From Streptomyces microflavus (lineage in GTDB: Bacteria; Actinomycetota; Actinomycetes; Streptomycetales; Streptomycetaceae): 64,000 bases of DNA. The notes beneath the pieces were generated by a model. It was given only the letters and a program-made list of their open reading frames with translations. It did not search any database and had not been told where the DNA came from. The stretch spans positions 620,001 through 684,000 of the forward strand of contig NZ_BMUG01000004.1 of assembly GCF_014650075.1 (NCBI RefSeq). The letters are read 5' to 3'. Shown here one piece after another: positions 25,245-36,213 of the stretch (positions within the stretch are counted from its first letter, which is position 1; every line of letters starts with the position of its first letter). The position numbers and the translations under genes were made by a program.

Positions 25245-27200
25245 ATGTCCGCACCACACAACACCCCCCAGGTCCCCAAGGCCCCCAAGGTCACCGAGCG
25301 TGAGGCGCGCCGGGTCGCCGAGGCCGCCCGGGAGCAGGACTGGCGCAAGCCCAGCTTCGCCAAGGAGCTGTTCCTGGGGCGCTTCCGGCTCGACCTGATC
25401 CATCCGCACCCCCTGCCGCCACCCGACGACATCCGGCGCGGCGAGGAGTTCCTGGCGCGGCTGCGTACGTTCTGCGAGGCGCACATCGACAGTGCCCGGA
25501 TCGAGCGCGAGGCGAAGATCCCCGACGAGGTGATACGCGGTCTCAAGGACCTCGGCGCGCTGGGGATGAAGATCGAGACGAAGTACGGCGGTCTCGGGCT
25601 CACCCAGGTGTACTACAACAAGGCGCTCGCCCTGGTCGGCTCCGCGAGCCCCGCGATCGGTGCGCTGCTCTCGGCGCATCAGTCGATCGGCGTACCGCAG
25701 CCGCTGAAGATTTTCGGCACCCAGGAGCAGAAGGACGTCTACCTGCCCCGGCTCGCCACCACCGACATCTCCGCGTTCCTGCTGACCGAGCCCGACGTCG
25801 GCTCCGACCCGGCCCGGCTCGCCACCACCGCCGTGCCCGACGGGAACGACTACCTGCTGGACGGGGTGAAGCTCTGGACCACCAACGGGGTTGTCGCCGA
25901 TCTGCTCGTGGTGATGGCCCGGGTGCCCGCTTCCGAGGGGCACAAGGGCGGCATCACCGCGTTCGTCGTCGAGGCGGACGCCCCCGGCATCACCGTGGAG
26001 CACCGCAACGCCTTCATGGGGCTGCGCGGCATCGAGAACGGGGTCACCCGCTTCCACCAGGTCAGGGTCCCCGCCGCCGCCCGCATCGGCCCCGAGGGCG
26101 CCGGGCTGAAGATCGCCCTGACCACCCTGAACACCGGCCGCCTCTCGCTGCCCGCCATGTGCGTCGGCGCCGGGAAGTGGTGCCTGAAGATCGCCCGCGA
26201 GTGGTCCGCCGTACGGGAGCAGTGGGGGCGGCCCGTCGCGAAGCACGAGGCGGTCGGCGCGAAGATCTCCTTCATCGCGGCCACCACCTTCGCCCTGGAG
26301 GCGATCGTCGACCTCTCCTCGCAGATGGCCGACGAGGACCGCAACGACATCCGTATCGAGGCCGCCCTCGCCAAGCTGTACGGCTCCGAGATGGGCTGGC
26401 TGATCGCCGACGAACTGGTCCAGATCCGCGGCGGGCGCGGCTTCGAGACCGCCGAGTCGCTGGCCGCCCGCGGGGAGCGGGCCGTTCCGGCCGAGCAGAT
26501 GCTCCGGGACATGCGGATCAACCGGATCTTCGAGGGCTCCACCGAGATCATGCACCTGCTGATCGCCCGGGAGGCCGTCGACGCCCACCTCAAGGTCGCC
26601 GGCGACATCATCGACCCGGAGAAGCCGCTCGCCGACAAGGCGAAGGCAGGTGCCAACGCCGCCGGGTTCTATGCCCGTTGGCTGCCCCAGCTCGTCACCG
26701 GGGCCGGGCAGCTCCCCCGTACGTACGGTGAGTTCAACCCCGCCGGCCACCGTGACCTCTCCGGGCACCTCCGGTACGTCGAGCGCTCCTCGCGCAAGCT
26801 CGCCCGGTCGACGTTCTACGCCATGTCCCGCTGGCAGGGCCGGATGGAGACCAAGCAGGGCTTCCTCGGCCGGATCGTCGACATCGGCGCCGAGCTCTTC
26901 GCGATGAGCGCCGCCTGCGTCCGCGCCGAGCACCTGCGGAGCGCCGGGGAGCACGGCCGCGAGGCCTACCAGCTGGCCGACGCCTTCTGCCACCAGTCCC
27001 GGGTCAGGGTGGAGGAGCTGTTCACCCGGCTGTGGTCCAACACCGACGACCTGGACCGGCGGGTGGTGGACGGGGTCCTGTCCGGTACGTACACCTGGCT
27101 GGAGGAGGGCGTCATCGACCCCAGCGGTGAGGGCCCCTGGATCGCGGACGCCACCCCCGGACCCTCCGCCGAGGAGAACCACCACCGGCCGGTGCGCTGA
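25245..27200 (+). CDS. Acyl-CoA dehydrogenase, long form with C-terminal extension
   Basis: 651 residues, longer than the 380-400 of classical acyl-CoA dehydrogenases. The N-terminal and middle domains are standard (LTEPDVGSDPARL flavin segment), and the C-terminal helical domain has RIFEGSTEIMHL with the FAD/active-site region. About 170 further residues form the extension seen in long actinobacterial FadE proteins. It oxidises acyl-CoA to enoyl-CoA in fatty-acid breakdown with electron-transfer flavoprotein as acceptor. The start is ATG 25245 after GAGGTGAGG; an upstream in-frame ATG at 25137 lacks a ribosome site. It is a single gene flanked by terminators. Chain length is not predictable. 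Confidence 0.92.
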   Translation: MSAPHNTPQVPKAPKVTEREARRVAEAAREQDWRKPSFAKELFLGRFRLDLIHPHPLPPPDDIRRGEEFLARLRTFCEAHIDSARIEREAKIPDEVIRGLKDLGALGMKIETKYGGLGLTQVYYNKALALVGSASPAIGALLSAHQSIGVPQPLKIFGTQEQKDVYLPRLATTDISAFLLTEPDVGSDPARLATTAVPDGNDYLLDGVKLWTTNGVVADLLVVMARVPASEGHKGGITAFVVEADAPGITVEHRNAFMGLRGIENGVTRFHQVRVPAAARIGPEGAGLKIALTTLNTGRLSLPAMCVGAGKWCLKIAREWSAVREQWGRPVAKHEAVGAKISFIAATTFALEAIVDLSSQMADEDRNDIRIEAALAKLYGSEMGWLIADELVQIRGGRGFETAESLAARGERAVPAEQMLRDMRINRIFEGSTEIMHLLIAREAVDAHLKVAGDIIDPEKPLADKAKAGANAAGFYARWLPQLVTGAGQLPRTYGEFNPAGHRDLSGHLRYVERSSRKLARSTFYAMSRWQGRMETKQGFLGRIVDIGAELFAMSAACVRAEHLRSAGEHGREAYQLADAFCHQSRVRVEELFTRLWSNTDDLDRRVVDGVLSGTYTWLEEGVIDPSGEGPWIADATPGPSAEENHHRPVR

Positions 27201-27221
27201 GGCGGAACCCTCCGATCCGCA

Positions 27222-27251
27222 GGGGGCGCGTGCCCACACCGGCGCGCCCCC
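27222..27251 (+). terminator. Terminator after the acyl-CoA dehydrogenase
   Basis: GGGGGCGCG (27222-27230) and CGCGCCCCC (27243-27251) with a 12-nt loop, 21 bp after the stop codon. Confidence 0.6.
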
Positions 27252-27322
27252 TCCGTACCGAATCCCCGCCCCACGGGGACGCGCTGTCCCCACGCACAGC
27301 CGGAGCGGCAACAATGGGGGGC

Positions 27323-28576
27323 ATGAGCGACAGCCCAGCCCCCCTCGCCGATCCGCACCTTCTCTTCGACACCGCGGACGGCCGCCGGGATCTCGTGATC
27401 CTCGGCTCCACCGGGTCCATCGGCACCCAGGCCATCGACCTGGTCCTGCGCAACCCCGACCGCTTCCGGGTCACCGCGCTCTCGGCCGCCGGCGGCCGGG
27501 TCGCCCTCCTCGCCGAACAGGCACACCTCCTGCGCGTGAGCACGGTCGCCGTCGCCGACAAGGACGCGGTCCCCGCCCTGCGCGAGGCGCTGCGCGAGCG
27601 GTACGGGGCCGGGGAGCCGCTCCCCGAGATCCTCGCCGGACCCGACGCGGCCGCCACGCTCGCCGCGAGCGACTGCCACACCGTGCTCAACGGGATCACC
27701 GGCTCCATCGGGCTCGCCCCCACGCTCGCCGCGCTGAAGGCGGGCCGCACCCTCGCCCTCGCCAACAAGGAGTCGCTGATCGTCGGCGGCCCGCTGGTGA
27801 AGGAGCTGGCCGCCCCCGGCCAGATCATCCCGGTCGACTCCGAGCACGCCGCGCTCTTCCAGGCGCTGGCGGCCGGCAAACGCGCCGATGTCCGCAAGCT
27901 CGTCGTCACCGCGTCCGGCGGGCCCTTCCGGGGCCGTACGCGCGAGGAACTGGCCGACGTCACCCGGGAGCAGGCCCTGACCCACCCCACCTGGGCGATG
28001 GGCCCGGTCATCACGATCAACTCCGCGACGCTGGTCAACAAGGGTCTTGAGGTCATCGAGGCGCACCTCCTCTACGACATCCCCTTCGACCGGATCGAGG
28101 TCGTGGTCCACCCGCAGTCGTACGTGCACTCCATGGTCGAGTTCACCGACGGCTCCACCCTCGCCCAGGCCACCCCGCCCGACATGGGCGGACCCATCGC
28201 CATCGGCCTCGGCTGGCCCGAGCGGGTCCCCGACGCGGCCCCCGCCTTCGACTGGTCCAAGGCCTCCACCTGGGAGTTCTTCCCGCTGGACACCGAGGCC
28301 TTCCCCTCGGTCGGACTCGCCCGCCACGTCGGTACGCTCGGTTCCACGGCGCCCGCCGTCTTCAACGCGGCGAACGAGGAATGCGTCGACGCCTTCCTCG
28401 CCGGACAGCTGCCCTTCAACGGAATCATGGATACGGTCACCGCTGTGGTGTCCGAACACGGCACCCCCGCCCCGGGAACCCCGCTCAGCCTCGCGGACGT
28501 CCTCGAAGCGGAAGCCTGGGCCCGCGCAAGGGCCCGGGAACTCTCGGCGAAAGCGACAGCGGAGGCGCGCGCATGA
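27323..28576 (+). CDS. dxr: 1-deoxy-D-xylulose 5-phosphate reductoisomerase
   Basis: 417 residues. The NADPH-binding GSTGSIGTQ motif lies near the N-terminus; [10 protein letters not shown] and [11 protein letters not shown] carry the metal and substrate residues, and [12 protein letters not shown] marks the C-terminal domain. The enzyme makes 2-C-methyl-D-erythritol 4-phosphate, the committed step of the MEP isoprenoid route, in the cytoplasm. ATG 27323 (MSDSPAPL) is used because that start matches the family. ATG 27314 (MGGMSD) has a better ribosome site (GGAG 8 nt upstream), so translation may begin three codons earlier. The stop overlaps the rseP start by 4 nt. Another MEP gene, ispG, follows rseP. 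Confidence 0.97.
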   Translation: MSDSPAPLADPHLLFDTADGRRDLVILGSTGSIGTQAIDLVLRNPDRFRVTALSAAGGRVALLAEQAHLLRVSTVAVADKDAVPALREALRERYGAGEPLPEILAGPDAAATLAASDCHTVLNGITGSIGLAPTLAALKAGRTLALANKESLIVGGPLVKELAAPGQIIPVDSEHAALFQALAAGKRADVRKLVVTASGGPFRGRTREELADVTREQALTHPTWAMGPVITINSATLVNKGLEVIEAHLLYDIPFDRIEVVVHPQSYVHSMVEFTDGSTLAQATPPDMGGPIAIGLGWPERVPDAAPAFDWSKASTWEFFPLDTEAFPSVGLARHVGTLGSTAPAVFNAANEECVDAFLAGQLPFNGIMDTVTAVVSEHGTPAPGTPLSLADVLEAEAWARARARELSAKATAEARA

Positions 28577-29883
28577 GTCTGACCTCGATCCTGCTGACGG
28601 TCCTGGGGATCGCCGTCTTCGTCGTGGGCCTGCTGTTCTCCATCGCCTGGCACGAGCTGGGCCACCTCTCCACGGCCAAGATGTTCGGCATCCGGGTCCC
28701 GCAGTACATGGTCGGGTTCGGCCCCACGCTCTGGTCGAAGCAGAAGGGCGACACCGAGTACGGCATCAAGGCCATCCCGGCCGGCGGCTACATCCGCATG
28801 ATCGGGATGTTCCCGCCCGGCGCCGACGGCCGCATCGAAGCGCGCTCCACCTCACCCTGGCGCGGCATGATCGAGGACGCCCGCTCCGCCGCGTACGAGG
28901 AGCTCGAACCCGGCGACGAGAAGCGCCTCTTCTACACGCGCAAGCCGTGGAAGCGCGTCATCGTGATGTTCGCCGGTCCGTTCATGAACCTGATCCTCGC
29001 GGTCGCGATCTTCATGGGCGTCGCGATGACCTTCGGCTTCCAGACGCAGACCACCGAGGTCGACGGCGTACAGCAGTGCGTGATCGCGCAGAGCGAGAAG
29101 CGCGACACCTGCAAGGCCTCCGACGGGGTCTCCCCGGCCAAGGCCGCGGGCCTGAAGGAGGGCGACAAGATCGTCGCCTTCGACGGCCAGAGGGTCGACG
29201 ACTGGGCGACGCTCTCGGACCGCATCCGCCAGACCATCGGCCCCGCCACGATCACCGTCGAGCGCGGCGGCCAGGAAGTCACCCTCAACGCCGTCCTGCG
29301 CGAGAACGCCGTCTCGAAGAAGGACGCCAACGGGGACCCCGTTCCCAACGAGTACATCAAGGCGGGCTACCTCGGGTTCGCCGCCAAGGCCGAGATCGTG
29401 CCGCTCTCCTTCGGCGACTCCGTCGTGCGCATGGGCGACATGATCGAGAACGGCGTCGACGCGATCATCGCGCTGCCCTCCAAGATCCCGGCCCTGTGGA
29501 ACGCCGCCTTCAGCGACGGCGAACGCGCCGACGACTCACCGGTGGGCGTGGTCGGTGCGGCCCGGATCGGCGGCGAGGTGATGAACCTCGACATCCCGGC
29601 CCAGAACCAGGTCGCGATGATGCTGTTCCTGCTCGCGGGCTTCAACCTGTCGCTGTTCCTCTTCAACATGCTGCCGTTGCTCCCGCTGGACGGCGGGCAT
29701 ATCGCGGGCGCGCTCTGGGAGTCGCTGCGGCGCAATCTGGCCAAGGTCTTCCGGCGCCCCGACCCGGGCCCGTTCGACGTGGCCAAGCTGATGCCGGTCG
29801 CCTATGTGGTCGCCGGACTCTTCATCTGCTTCACGCTGCTGGTCCTGGTGGCCGACATCGTGAACCCGGTCAAGATCAGCTGA
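28573..29883 (+). CDS. rseP: Membrane zinc site-2 protease (RseP/M50B)
   Basis: 436 residues. The zinc motif HELGH is at 27-31 in the first membrane helix; a PDZ domain with [19 protein letters not shown] is central; the second zinc-binding region [11 protein letters not shown] is near the C-terminus. At least four membrane helices are predicted. Family members cut anti-sigma factors or signal peptides within the membrane. It is coupled to dxr by an ATGA overlap. This dxr-rseP-ispG order is common in bacteria. In actinomycetes the substrate set is only partly known, so none is named here. Confidence 0.95.
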   Translation: MSLTSILLTVLGIAVFVVGLLFSIAWHELGHLSTAKMFGIRVPQYMVGFGPTLWSKQKGDTEYGIKAIPAGGYIRMIGMFPPGADGRIEARSTSPWRGMIEDARSAAYEELEPGDEKRLFYTRKPWKRVIVMFAGPFMNLILAVAIFMGVAMTFGFQTQTTEVDGVQQCVIAQSEKRDTCKASDGVSPAKAAGLKEGDKIVAFDGQRVDDWATLSDRIRQTIGPATITVERGGQEVTLNAVLRENAVSKKDANGDPVPNEYIKAGYLGFAAKAEIVPLSFGDSVVRMGDMIENGVDAIIALPSKIPALWNAAFSDGERADDSPVGVVGAARIGGEVMNLDIPAQNQVAMMLFLLAGFNLSLFLFNMLPLLPLDGGHIAGALWESLRRNLAKVFRRPDPGPFDVAKLMPVAYVVAGLFICFTLLVLVADIVNPVKIS

Positions 29884-30070
29884 CCGGCCGTGAGGCGACC
29901 GCCTCTCCCGTCCCACAGGTGACCACCGGGCACACGTGTCGTGTCCGGTCGGTCACCTTCCGGTTGACTTGTCCATTCGGTGCGTGCGTCCAGGCTCCGG
30001 TGCCGTAACCTCGAAGCCCGGAGCCCGCCGACATCGGGACCTTGATCCACACCTTGGGGATGCACAGCGC

Positions 30071-31228
<1,158 letters not shown>

Positions 31229-31250
31229 CCTGGGCCCTTCCACACCATCA

Positions 31251-31283
31251 CCGCCCCGCCGAGCCCCGCGCCCGGCGGGGCGG
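31251..31283 (+). terminator. Terminator after ispG
   Basis: Perfect 10-bp arms (31251-31260 and 31274-31283) with a 13-nt loop, 22 bp beyond the ispG stop. Confidence 0.7.
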
Positions 31284-31391
31284 CGGCGTTTCCCCGGCGT
31301 ATCCCGGAGCCCTCTCCCGGGCCCGGGCAGCGTTCCAGGGCCTTGTTGGGTACAGTGCGGAAATCAGCAGACCGCATGGTGAGGCCCCCTC

Positions 31392-32237
31392 GTGTTGACG
31401 CAGACCACCACCCGGGTCCTCGAACCCAGCGACCTCGGCGCAGCGCTCGCCATCCTGGAGAGCGAGCCCGTGGCCAACGCCTTCGTCGCGTCCCGCGTGC
31501 AGGTCGCGGGGCTCGACCCCTGGCGCCTCGGCGGCGAGATGTGGGGCTGGTACGCCGACGGCAGGCTCCGCTCCCTCTGCTACGCCGGCGCCAACCTCGT
31601 CCCCATCTGCGCCGGCCCCGAAGCCGTACGCGCCTTCGCCGACCGGGCCCGCCGGGCCGGCCGCCGCTGCTCCTCGATCGTCGGCCCCGCCGAACCCACC
31701 GCCCTGCTGTGGCGGCTCCTGGAGCCGGGCTGGGGCCCCGCCCGCGAGGTCCGCGCCAACCAGCCCCTCATGGTCACCGAGAGCCCCTCCGCCGACGTCA
31801 CCCCCGACCCGCTGGTCCGCCGCATCCGCAAGGACGAGACCGAGGTCCTGATGCCGGCCTGCGTGGCGATGTTCACCGAGGAGGTCGGGATCTCCCCGCT
31901 GGCCGGCGACGGCGGACTCCTCTACCAGGCCCGGGTCGCCGAACTCATCGGCGCCGGCCGCTCCTTCGCCCGGATCGACGACGGCAAGGTCGTCTTCAAG
32001 GCCGAGATCGGCGCCGCCACCACCCAGGCCTGCCAGATCCAGGGCGTCTGGGTCGCCCCCGAACACCGCGGCAAGGGCCTCTCCGAGACCGGCATGGCCG
32101 CCGTCCTGCGCTACGCCCTGGCCGATGTCGCCCCCGTCGTCAGCCTGTACGTGAACGACTACAACACCCCCGCCCGCAAGGCCTACCGCCGCGTCGGCTT
32201 CCGCGAGACGGGCACCTTCATGAGCGTCCTGTTCTGA
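31392..32237 (+). CDS. GNAT-family N-acetyltransferase with DUF4081-like N-terminal domain
   Basis: 281 residues. The C-terminal half is a GNAT fold with the acetyl-CoA-binding VWVAPEHRGKGLSETG loop and NDYNTPARKAYRRVGF as the motif B region. The N-terminal half (about 1-140) resembles the DUF4081 domain often fused to GNAT in actinomycetes. Acceptor unknown; amino groups of small molecules or proteins are possible. GTG at 31392 follows GAGG 8 nt upstream. TACAGT at 31351-31356 may be its -10 box. The stop codon overlaps the left arm of a terminator hairpin. Confidence 0.87.
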   Translation: MLTQTTTRVLEPSDLGAALAILESEPVANAFVASRVQVAGLDPWRLGGEMWGWYADGRLRSLCYAGANLVPICAGPEAVRAFADRARRAGRRCSSIVGPAEPTALLWRLLEPGWGPAREVRANQPLMVTESPSADVTPDPLVRRIRKDETEVLMPACVAMFTEEVGISPLAGDGGLLYQARVAELIGAGRSFARIDDGKVVFKAEIGAATTQACQIQGVWVAPEHRGKGLSETGMAAVLRYALADVAPVVSLYVNDYNTPARKAYRRVGFRETGTFMSVLF

Positions 32238-32279
32238 GCGCCCGTACGGAAAGCTTCTGAACAGCCCGTACGGGGGCTC
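32236..32279 (+). terminator. Terminator overlapping the GNAT stop codon
   Basis: GAGC-CCCGTACGG-type arms at 32236-32249 and 32265-32279 pair with one mismatch. The arms also contain the palindrome CCGTACGG. Confidence 0.5.
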
Positions 32280-32332
32280 TTCCCTGCCTCCGCGCGTTCC
32301 GGCCCGCCCGCCACGGCCAGTAGGGTTCGCGC

Positions 32333-32908
32333 ATGGCACCAGCAGACGCCGCGAACGGCCCCGCGAACCCCGGCATCGAGGTCGGCCCCATCGACCTGGC
32401 CGCACGCGTCGACGAAGCCCTCCAGGTCCAGGCGGCGGCCTTCGGGCTCAGCCAGGACGAGATCGACGTACGCCGCCACATCGTCCTGCGCCACCTCGAC
32501 CACCCCGAGGCCCGCGCGCTCGGCGCCCTCACCCCCGACGGGCGGCTCGTCGGCTTCGTCTACGGGCTGCCCAACGACCGCGCCCACTGGTGGTCCACCG
32601 TCGTGGAGCCCTACCTCCGGGCCACCGGCTCCGACGGCTGGCTCGACGACTCCTTCGTCATCACCGAGCTCCACGTCCACCCCGACCACCAGCAGCACGG
32701 CATCGGCCGCACCCTGATCACCGCGATCACCGACGCCGTCCCGCACCCCCGGTCGATCCTCTCCGCCATCGACAGGGACAGCCCGGCCCGCACCCTCTAC
32801 CACGCGCTCGGCTATCGCGACCTGGCCCGCCAGGTGGTCTTCCCCAGCGCCCCGCTGCCGTACGCGGTGATGGGCGCGCCCCTCCCGCTGCTGCGCCCCC
32901 AGCGCTGA
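32333..32908 (+). CDS. GNAT-family N-acetyltransferase, probably leaderless
   Basis: 191 residues. The GNAT core includes ELHVHPDHQQHGIGRTLI (acetyl-CoA loop) and SPARTLYHALGYRD at the C-terminus. The N-terminal 35 residues are a low-complexity leader. The substrate is unknown. There is no ribosome site; TAGGGT (32321-32326) lies 6 nt before the ATG at 32333, so the transcript probably begins at the start codon. It precedes proS with a 69-bp gap containing a TAACCT box, so the two genes are likely separately transcribed. Confidence 0.85.
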   Translation: MAPADAANGPANPGIEVGPIDLAARVDEALQVQAAAFGLSQDEIDVRRHIVLRHLDHPEARALGALTPDGRLVGFVYGLPNDRAHWWSTVVEPYLRATGSDGWLDDSFVITELHVHPDHQQHGIGRTLITAITDAVPHPRSILSAIDRDSPARTLYHALGYRDLARQVVFPSAPLPYAVMGAPLPLLRPQR

Positions 32909-32977
32909 ATGGATTTCCGCCTGCCCGCACCGCCCGGCTAACCTCGGGCTCACCACCCTTGCGAGCAGGAGTTCATC

Positions 32978-34681
32978 ATGGCCCAGGTCCAGCGCATGTC
33001 CCGATTGATGATCAAGACACTGCGCGACGACCCGGCGGACGCCGAGACGCTCAGCCACAAGCTGCTGGTCCGCGCCGGGTACGTGCGCCGCAACGCGGCC
33101 GGCATCTGGTCCTGGCTGCCGCTCGGCAAGAAGGTCCTGGACAACATCTCCAACGTGGTCCGCGAGGAGATGGACGCCATCGGCGCCCAGGAGGTCCTGC
33201 TGCCCGCCCTGCTGCCCAAGGAGCCCTACGAGGCGTCCGGCCGTTGGGACGAGTACGGCGACCTGCTCTTCCGCCTCAAGGACCGCAAGGGCGGCGACTA
33301 CCTCCTCGGCCCGACCCACGAGGAGATCTTCACCCAGACCGTCAAGGACCAGTGCACGTCCTACAAGGACCTGCCGGTGATGCTCTACCAGATCCAGACG
33401 AAGTACCGCGACGAGGCCCGCCCCCGCTCCGGCGTCCTGCGCGGCCGCGAGTTCCAGATGAAGGACTCGTACAGCTTCGACACCACCGACGAGGGCCTCG
33501 CGCACTCCTACGCCCTGCACCGGGCCGCGTACATCAAGATCTTCGAGCGCCTGGGCCTGGACCACCGCATCGTCTCCGCCGTCTCCGGCGCGATGGGCGG
33601 CTCGGCCTCCGAGGAGTTCCTGGCGCCCGCCGCCGCCGGTGAGGACACCTTCGCGGACTGTCCGAACTGCGACTACGCCGCCAACACCGAGGCCGTGACC
33701 TTCGCACTCGCCCCGGTCGACGGCTCGGCGCACGGCGCGGTCGAGGAGCTGGACACCCCCGACACCCCGACCATCGAGACCCTCGCCGCGCACCTGGGCG
33801 TCCCCGCCTCGGCCACCCTGAAGAACCTGCTGGTCAAGGTGGACGGCGAGATCGTGGCGGTCGGCGTCCCCGGCCACCGCGAGGTCGACCTCGGCAAGCT
33901 GGGCGAGCACCTGGCGCCCGCCGTCGTGGAGCTGGTCACCGCCGAGGACTTCGTCGGCCGTGACGACCTCGTACGCGGCTATGTCGGCCCGCAGGGCCTG
34001 GAGAAGGTCCGCTACCTCGCCGACCCCCGCATCGCCCCCGGCACCGCCTGGATCACCGGCGCCAACAAGGACGGCAAGCACGCCAAGAACGTCGTCGCGG
34101 GCCGCGACTTCGAGGTCGACCAGTACCTCGACGTCGTCGTGGTCGAGGACGGCGACCCCTGCCCCAAGTGCGGCACCGGCCTCACCCTGGACCGCGCCAT
34201 CGAGATCGGCCACATCTTCCAGCTCGGCCGCAAGTACGCCGACACCTTCCAGCTCGACGTGCTGGGCCAGCAGGGCAAGCCCGTCCGCGTCACGATGGGC
34301 TCGTACGGCATCGGCGTCTCCCGCGCGGTGGCCGCCCTCACCGAGCAGACCGCCGACGACAAGGGCCTGTGCTGGCCCCGCGAGATCGCCCCGGCCGACG
34401 TCCACGTCGTCGCCGCGGGCAAGGCGCTCCAGACGGAGCTGGCCCTCGACGTCTCGGAGAAGCTCAACGCGGCGGGCCTGCGGGTCCTGGTCGACGACCG
34501 CCCCGGCGTCTCGCCCGGCGTGAAGTTCACCGACTCCGAGCTCATCGGCGTGCCGAAGATCCTGGTCGCGGGGCGCCGCTCGGCCGACGGTGTCCTGGAG
34601 CTGAAGGACCGCCGCACCGGCGAGCGCGAGGAGCTGACCGTCGACGAGGCGATCGCCCGTCTCACGGCCGACCTGGCCTGA
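32978..34681 (+). CDS. proS: Prolyl-tRNA synthetase, bacterial type with editing domain
   Basis: 567 residues, the bacterial (ProS type 1) length. Class II motif 2 is visible as [19 protein letters not shown], and motif 3 near residue 445 ([14 protein letters not shown]). The INS/YbaK-like editing domain lies between them (about 225-390). The C-terminal anticodon-binding domain follows. It charges tRNA-Pro with proline in the cytoplasm. GAGCAGGAG upstream supports ATG 32978, and TAACCT (32940-32945) may be the -10 box. No T-box leader is seen; the leader is only about 30 nt. The gene ends at a very strong terminator. Confidence 0.97.
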   Translation: MAQVQRMSRLMIKTLRDDPADAETLSHKLLVRAGYVRRNAAGIWSWLPLGKKVLDNISNVVREEMDAIGAQEVLLPALLPKEPYEASGRWDEYGDLLFRLKDRKGGDYLLGPTHEEIFTQTVKDQCTSYKDLPVMLYQIQTKYRDEARPRSGVLRGREFQMKDSYSFDTTDEGLAHSYALHRAAYIKIFERLGLDHRIVSAVSGAMGGSASEEFLAPAAAGEDTFADCPNCDYAANTEAVTFALAPVDGSAHGAVEELDTPDTPTIETLAAHLGVPASATLKNLLVKVDGEIVAVGVPGHREVDLGKLGEHLAPAVVELVTAEDFVGRDDLVRGYVGPQGLEKVRYLADPRIAPGTAWITGANKDGKHAKNVVAGRDFEVDQYLDVVVVEDGDPCPKCGTGLTLDRAIEIGHIFQLGRKYADTFQLDVLGQQGKPVRVTMGSYGIGVSRAVAALTEQTADDKGLCWPREIAPADVHVVAAGKALQTELALDVSEKLNAAGLRVLVDDRPGVSPGVKFTDSELIGVPKILVAGRRSADGVLELKDRRTGEREELTVDEAIARLTADLA

Positions 34682-34695
34682 TCTCCTGGATCGCG

Positions 34696-34740
34696 TACGA
34701 GGAGGGCCCCCGCACAGCGTGTGCGGGGGCCCTCCTCGTA
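34696..34740. terminator. Perfect 21-bp bidirectional terminator after proS
   Basis: Arms 34696-34716 and 34720-34740 are exact reverse complements over 21 bp with a 3-nt GCG loop. It separates convergent proS and the kinase-like gene at 34755 and would work in either direction. Confidence 0.85.
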
Positions 34741-34754
34741 CGTACGGCGAACCG

Positions 34755-35672
34755 TTACAGCCAGCCCGCGAACTCCAGGTTGACCTCGCCCATCTGCCGC
34801 CGCCCCTCGGCCAGCGCACGCGCCCCCGACTCGACCGCCCGGAACAGCGTCCAGCCGTGCAGCCGCGCCTGTTCCACCTCCAGCGACTCCGCCAGCCTCT
34901 TGACCCGCCGCCGGGCCGTCACCGGGCCGCCCGGAGAGGCGATCAGATCCTCCACCCGGTCCCGCACCAGCCGGGCCAGGTCGTAGGCGCGCTCGCCCAC
35001 CAGCGGCTCCGGACCCACCGTCAGCCACGGGGCGCGCTCGCCGGAGAGCACCTTGCTCTGGCGGAAGTTGCCGTGCAGGAGCAGGAGTTCGGGGGAGCCC
35101 TCCACCAGTTCCGTACGGGCCGCGAGGGCCGCGTCCACCAGGGGCGCGAGCGCCGGATCGGCCGCCGCGGCCGCCCGCATCCCCTCGGTCTGCCGTCCGG
35201 TCCGCTCGGCCACGGTCTCGAAGGGGTGGCCGGCGGGCGGCTCGACCCACAGCCGCCGGACCGTGCCCGCCGCCTCAAGGAGGGCCTTGGCCTCCGGCAG
35301 CGAGCGCAGCGACACCTCGTGGTGGAGCCGCTCCAGCAGCAGGGCCCCCGACGCGTCGGACTCCGGGGCCTCCAGCAGCTTCACCGCGCCCCAGCCGTTC
35401 CAGTGCGCCAGCGCCGCCCGCTCCTGCTCCGGTTCGGCGAGCGGCGGGGCGATCTTCAGCGCGGCCGGGGTCCCGTCGGCCCGCCGCACCAGGAGCACCA
35501 GGGCGCTGCGCCCGCCGGGGGCGGCCGCCCGCTCCACGGAGAGGTCCGGCCCGGCGGCGTCGATCGCCTGTTCGGTGAGCGTGGGGAGCCGGTCCAGCCA
35601 TTCGGCCGCCGCACCGTCCCCGTACATCTCGCCGAGCGCGCGCACCAGGCGCTGCGGCGGTTCGAAACCCAT
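34755..35672 (-). CDS. Aminoglycoside phosphotransferase-like protein with degenerate catalytic loop
   Basis: 305 residues, matching the APH(6)/hydroxyurea-type kinase family in length and layout (ATP-lobe Lys73 in ALKIAPP, C-terminal VGERAYDLARLVRDRV). The catalytic loop is HGNFRQSKVL at 200-209 instead of the expected HGDxHxxN: Asp becomes Asn202, the following His becomes Arg, and Asn becomes Lys208. The metal-binding Asp of the DPxP segment is Gly220. Phosphotransfer is therefore unlikely, and it looks like a pseudokinase or a binding protein. The ATG at 35672 starts the conserved region. It is convergent with proS and near, but not overlapping, the DUF4439 gene. Confidence 0.8.
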   Translation of the reverse strand: MGFEPPQRLVRALGEMYGDGAAAEWLDRLPTLTEQAIDAAGPDLSVERAAAPGGRSALVLLVRRADGTPAALKIAPPLAEPEQERAALAHWNGWGAVKLLEAPESDASGALLLERLHHEVSLRSLPEAKALLEAAGTVRRLWVEPPAGHPFETVAERTGRQTEGMRAAAAADPALAPLVDAALAARTELVEGSPELLLLHGNFRQSKVLSGERAPWLTVGPEPLVGERAYDLARLVRDRVEDLIASPGGPVTARRRVKRLAESLEVEQARLHGWTLFRAVESGARALAEGRRQMGEVNLEFAGWL

Positions 35673-35700
35673 ACGTCCGTTGTTCCCTTTCCGTCCTTCG

Positions 35701-36213
35701 TCAGCCCTGGGGAGTGTCCGCTCCCGCGGCCTCCACCGGGCCCGTCGTCGCGGCCGGATCGGCGTCCGGGGCCCGCTCGGCGAGCCCCGGAAAGGCTACG
35801 TTGCCGCCCCGCCAGCGGGCCGCCCGCACGGCGGCCTCCCGCAGTGCGCCCGCCGCGTCGGCGCGCGCGGGCCCTTCGGTGGCCCGTACGAGATCGGAGC
35901 AGACACCCGCGATCCGGTCCTCCAGCACGGCGGCGAGCCGGAGTGCCGACGCGGTGTCGGCAACTGCGAAGGGCAGAGCGTACGCGGCGTCGGCGGCGAC
36001 CGGCGCACCGCCCAGGTCACGCACGGTGCGCTGGAGTGCGTCCCGGCGTGCGCGGTGCCCGTCGTACGCCGCGCTCGCCTCGGTGCGCCGCTTCTCCGGG
36101 ACCCGGGCGCCGAGCACCCCGTACCCGTAGACGGCCGCGTGTTCGGCGGCCAGCGCGGCCTGGGTGGCGGTGAGGGCGGGGGAGGGGGCCTCGTCCTCGG
36201 CGGGAAGGGTCAT
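35701..36213 (-). CDS. DUF4439 ferritin-like protein
   Basis: 170 residues, all-helical, with an AAEHAAVYGYGVLGARV segment and a second AALEDRIAGVCSDL-type helix that match the DUF4439 ferritin-like domain. The Glu/His spacing expected for a di-iron centre is only partly visible, so metal binding is not certain. No signal peptide. The ATG overlaps the stop of the upstream lipoprotein gene by 4 nt (ATGA), indicating translational coupling. The cell role is unknown; the pair may form an envelope-associated complex. Confidence 0.78.
   Translation of the reverse strand: MTLPAEDEAPSPALTATQAALAAEHAAVYGYGVLGARVPEKRRTEASAAYDGHRARRDALQRTVRDLGGAPVAADAAYALPFAVADTASALRLAAVLEDRIAGVCSDLVRATEGPARADAAGALREAAVRAARWRGGNVAFPGLAERAPDADPAATTGPVEAAGADTPQG

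Noticed and set aside
32938..32977. T-box or other riboswitch before proS
   Set aside because: Leader too short and no specifier or antiterminator pattern visible.
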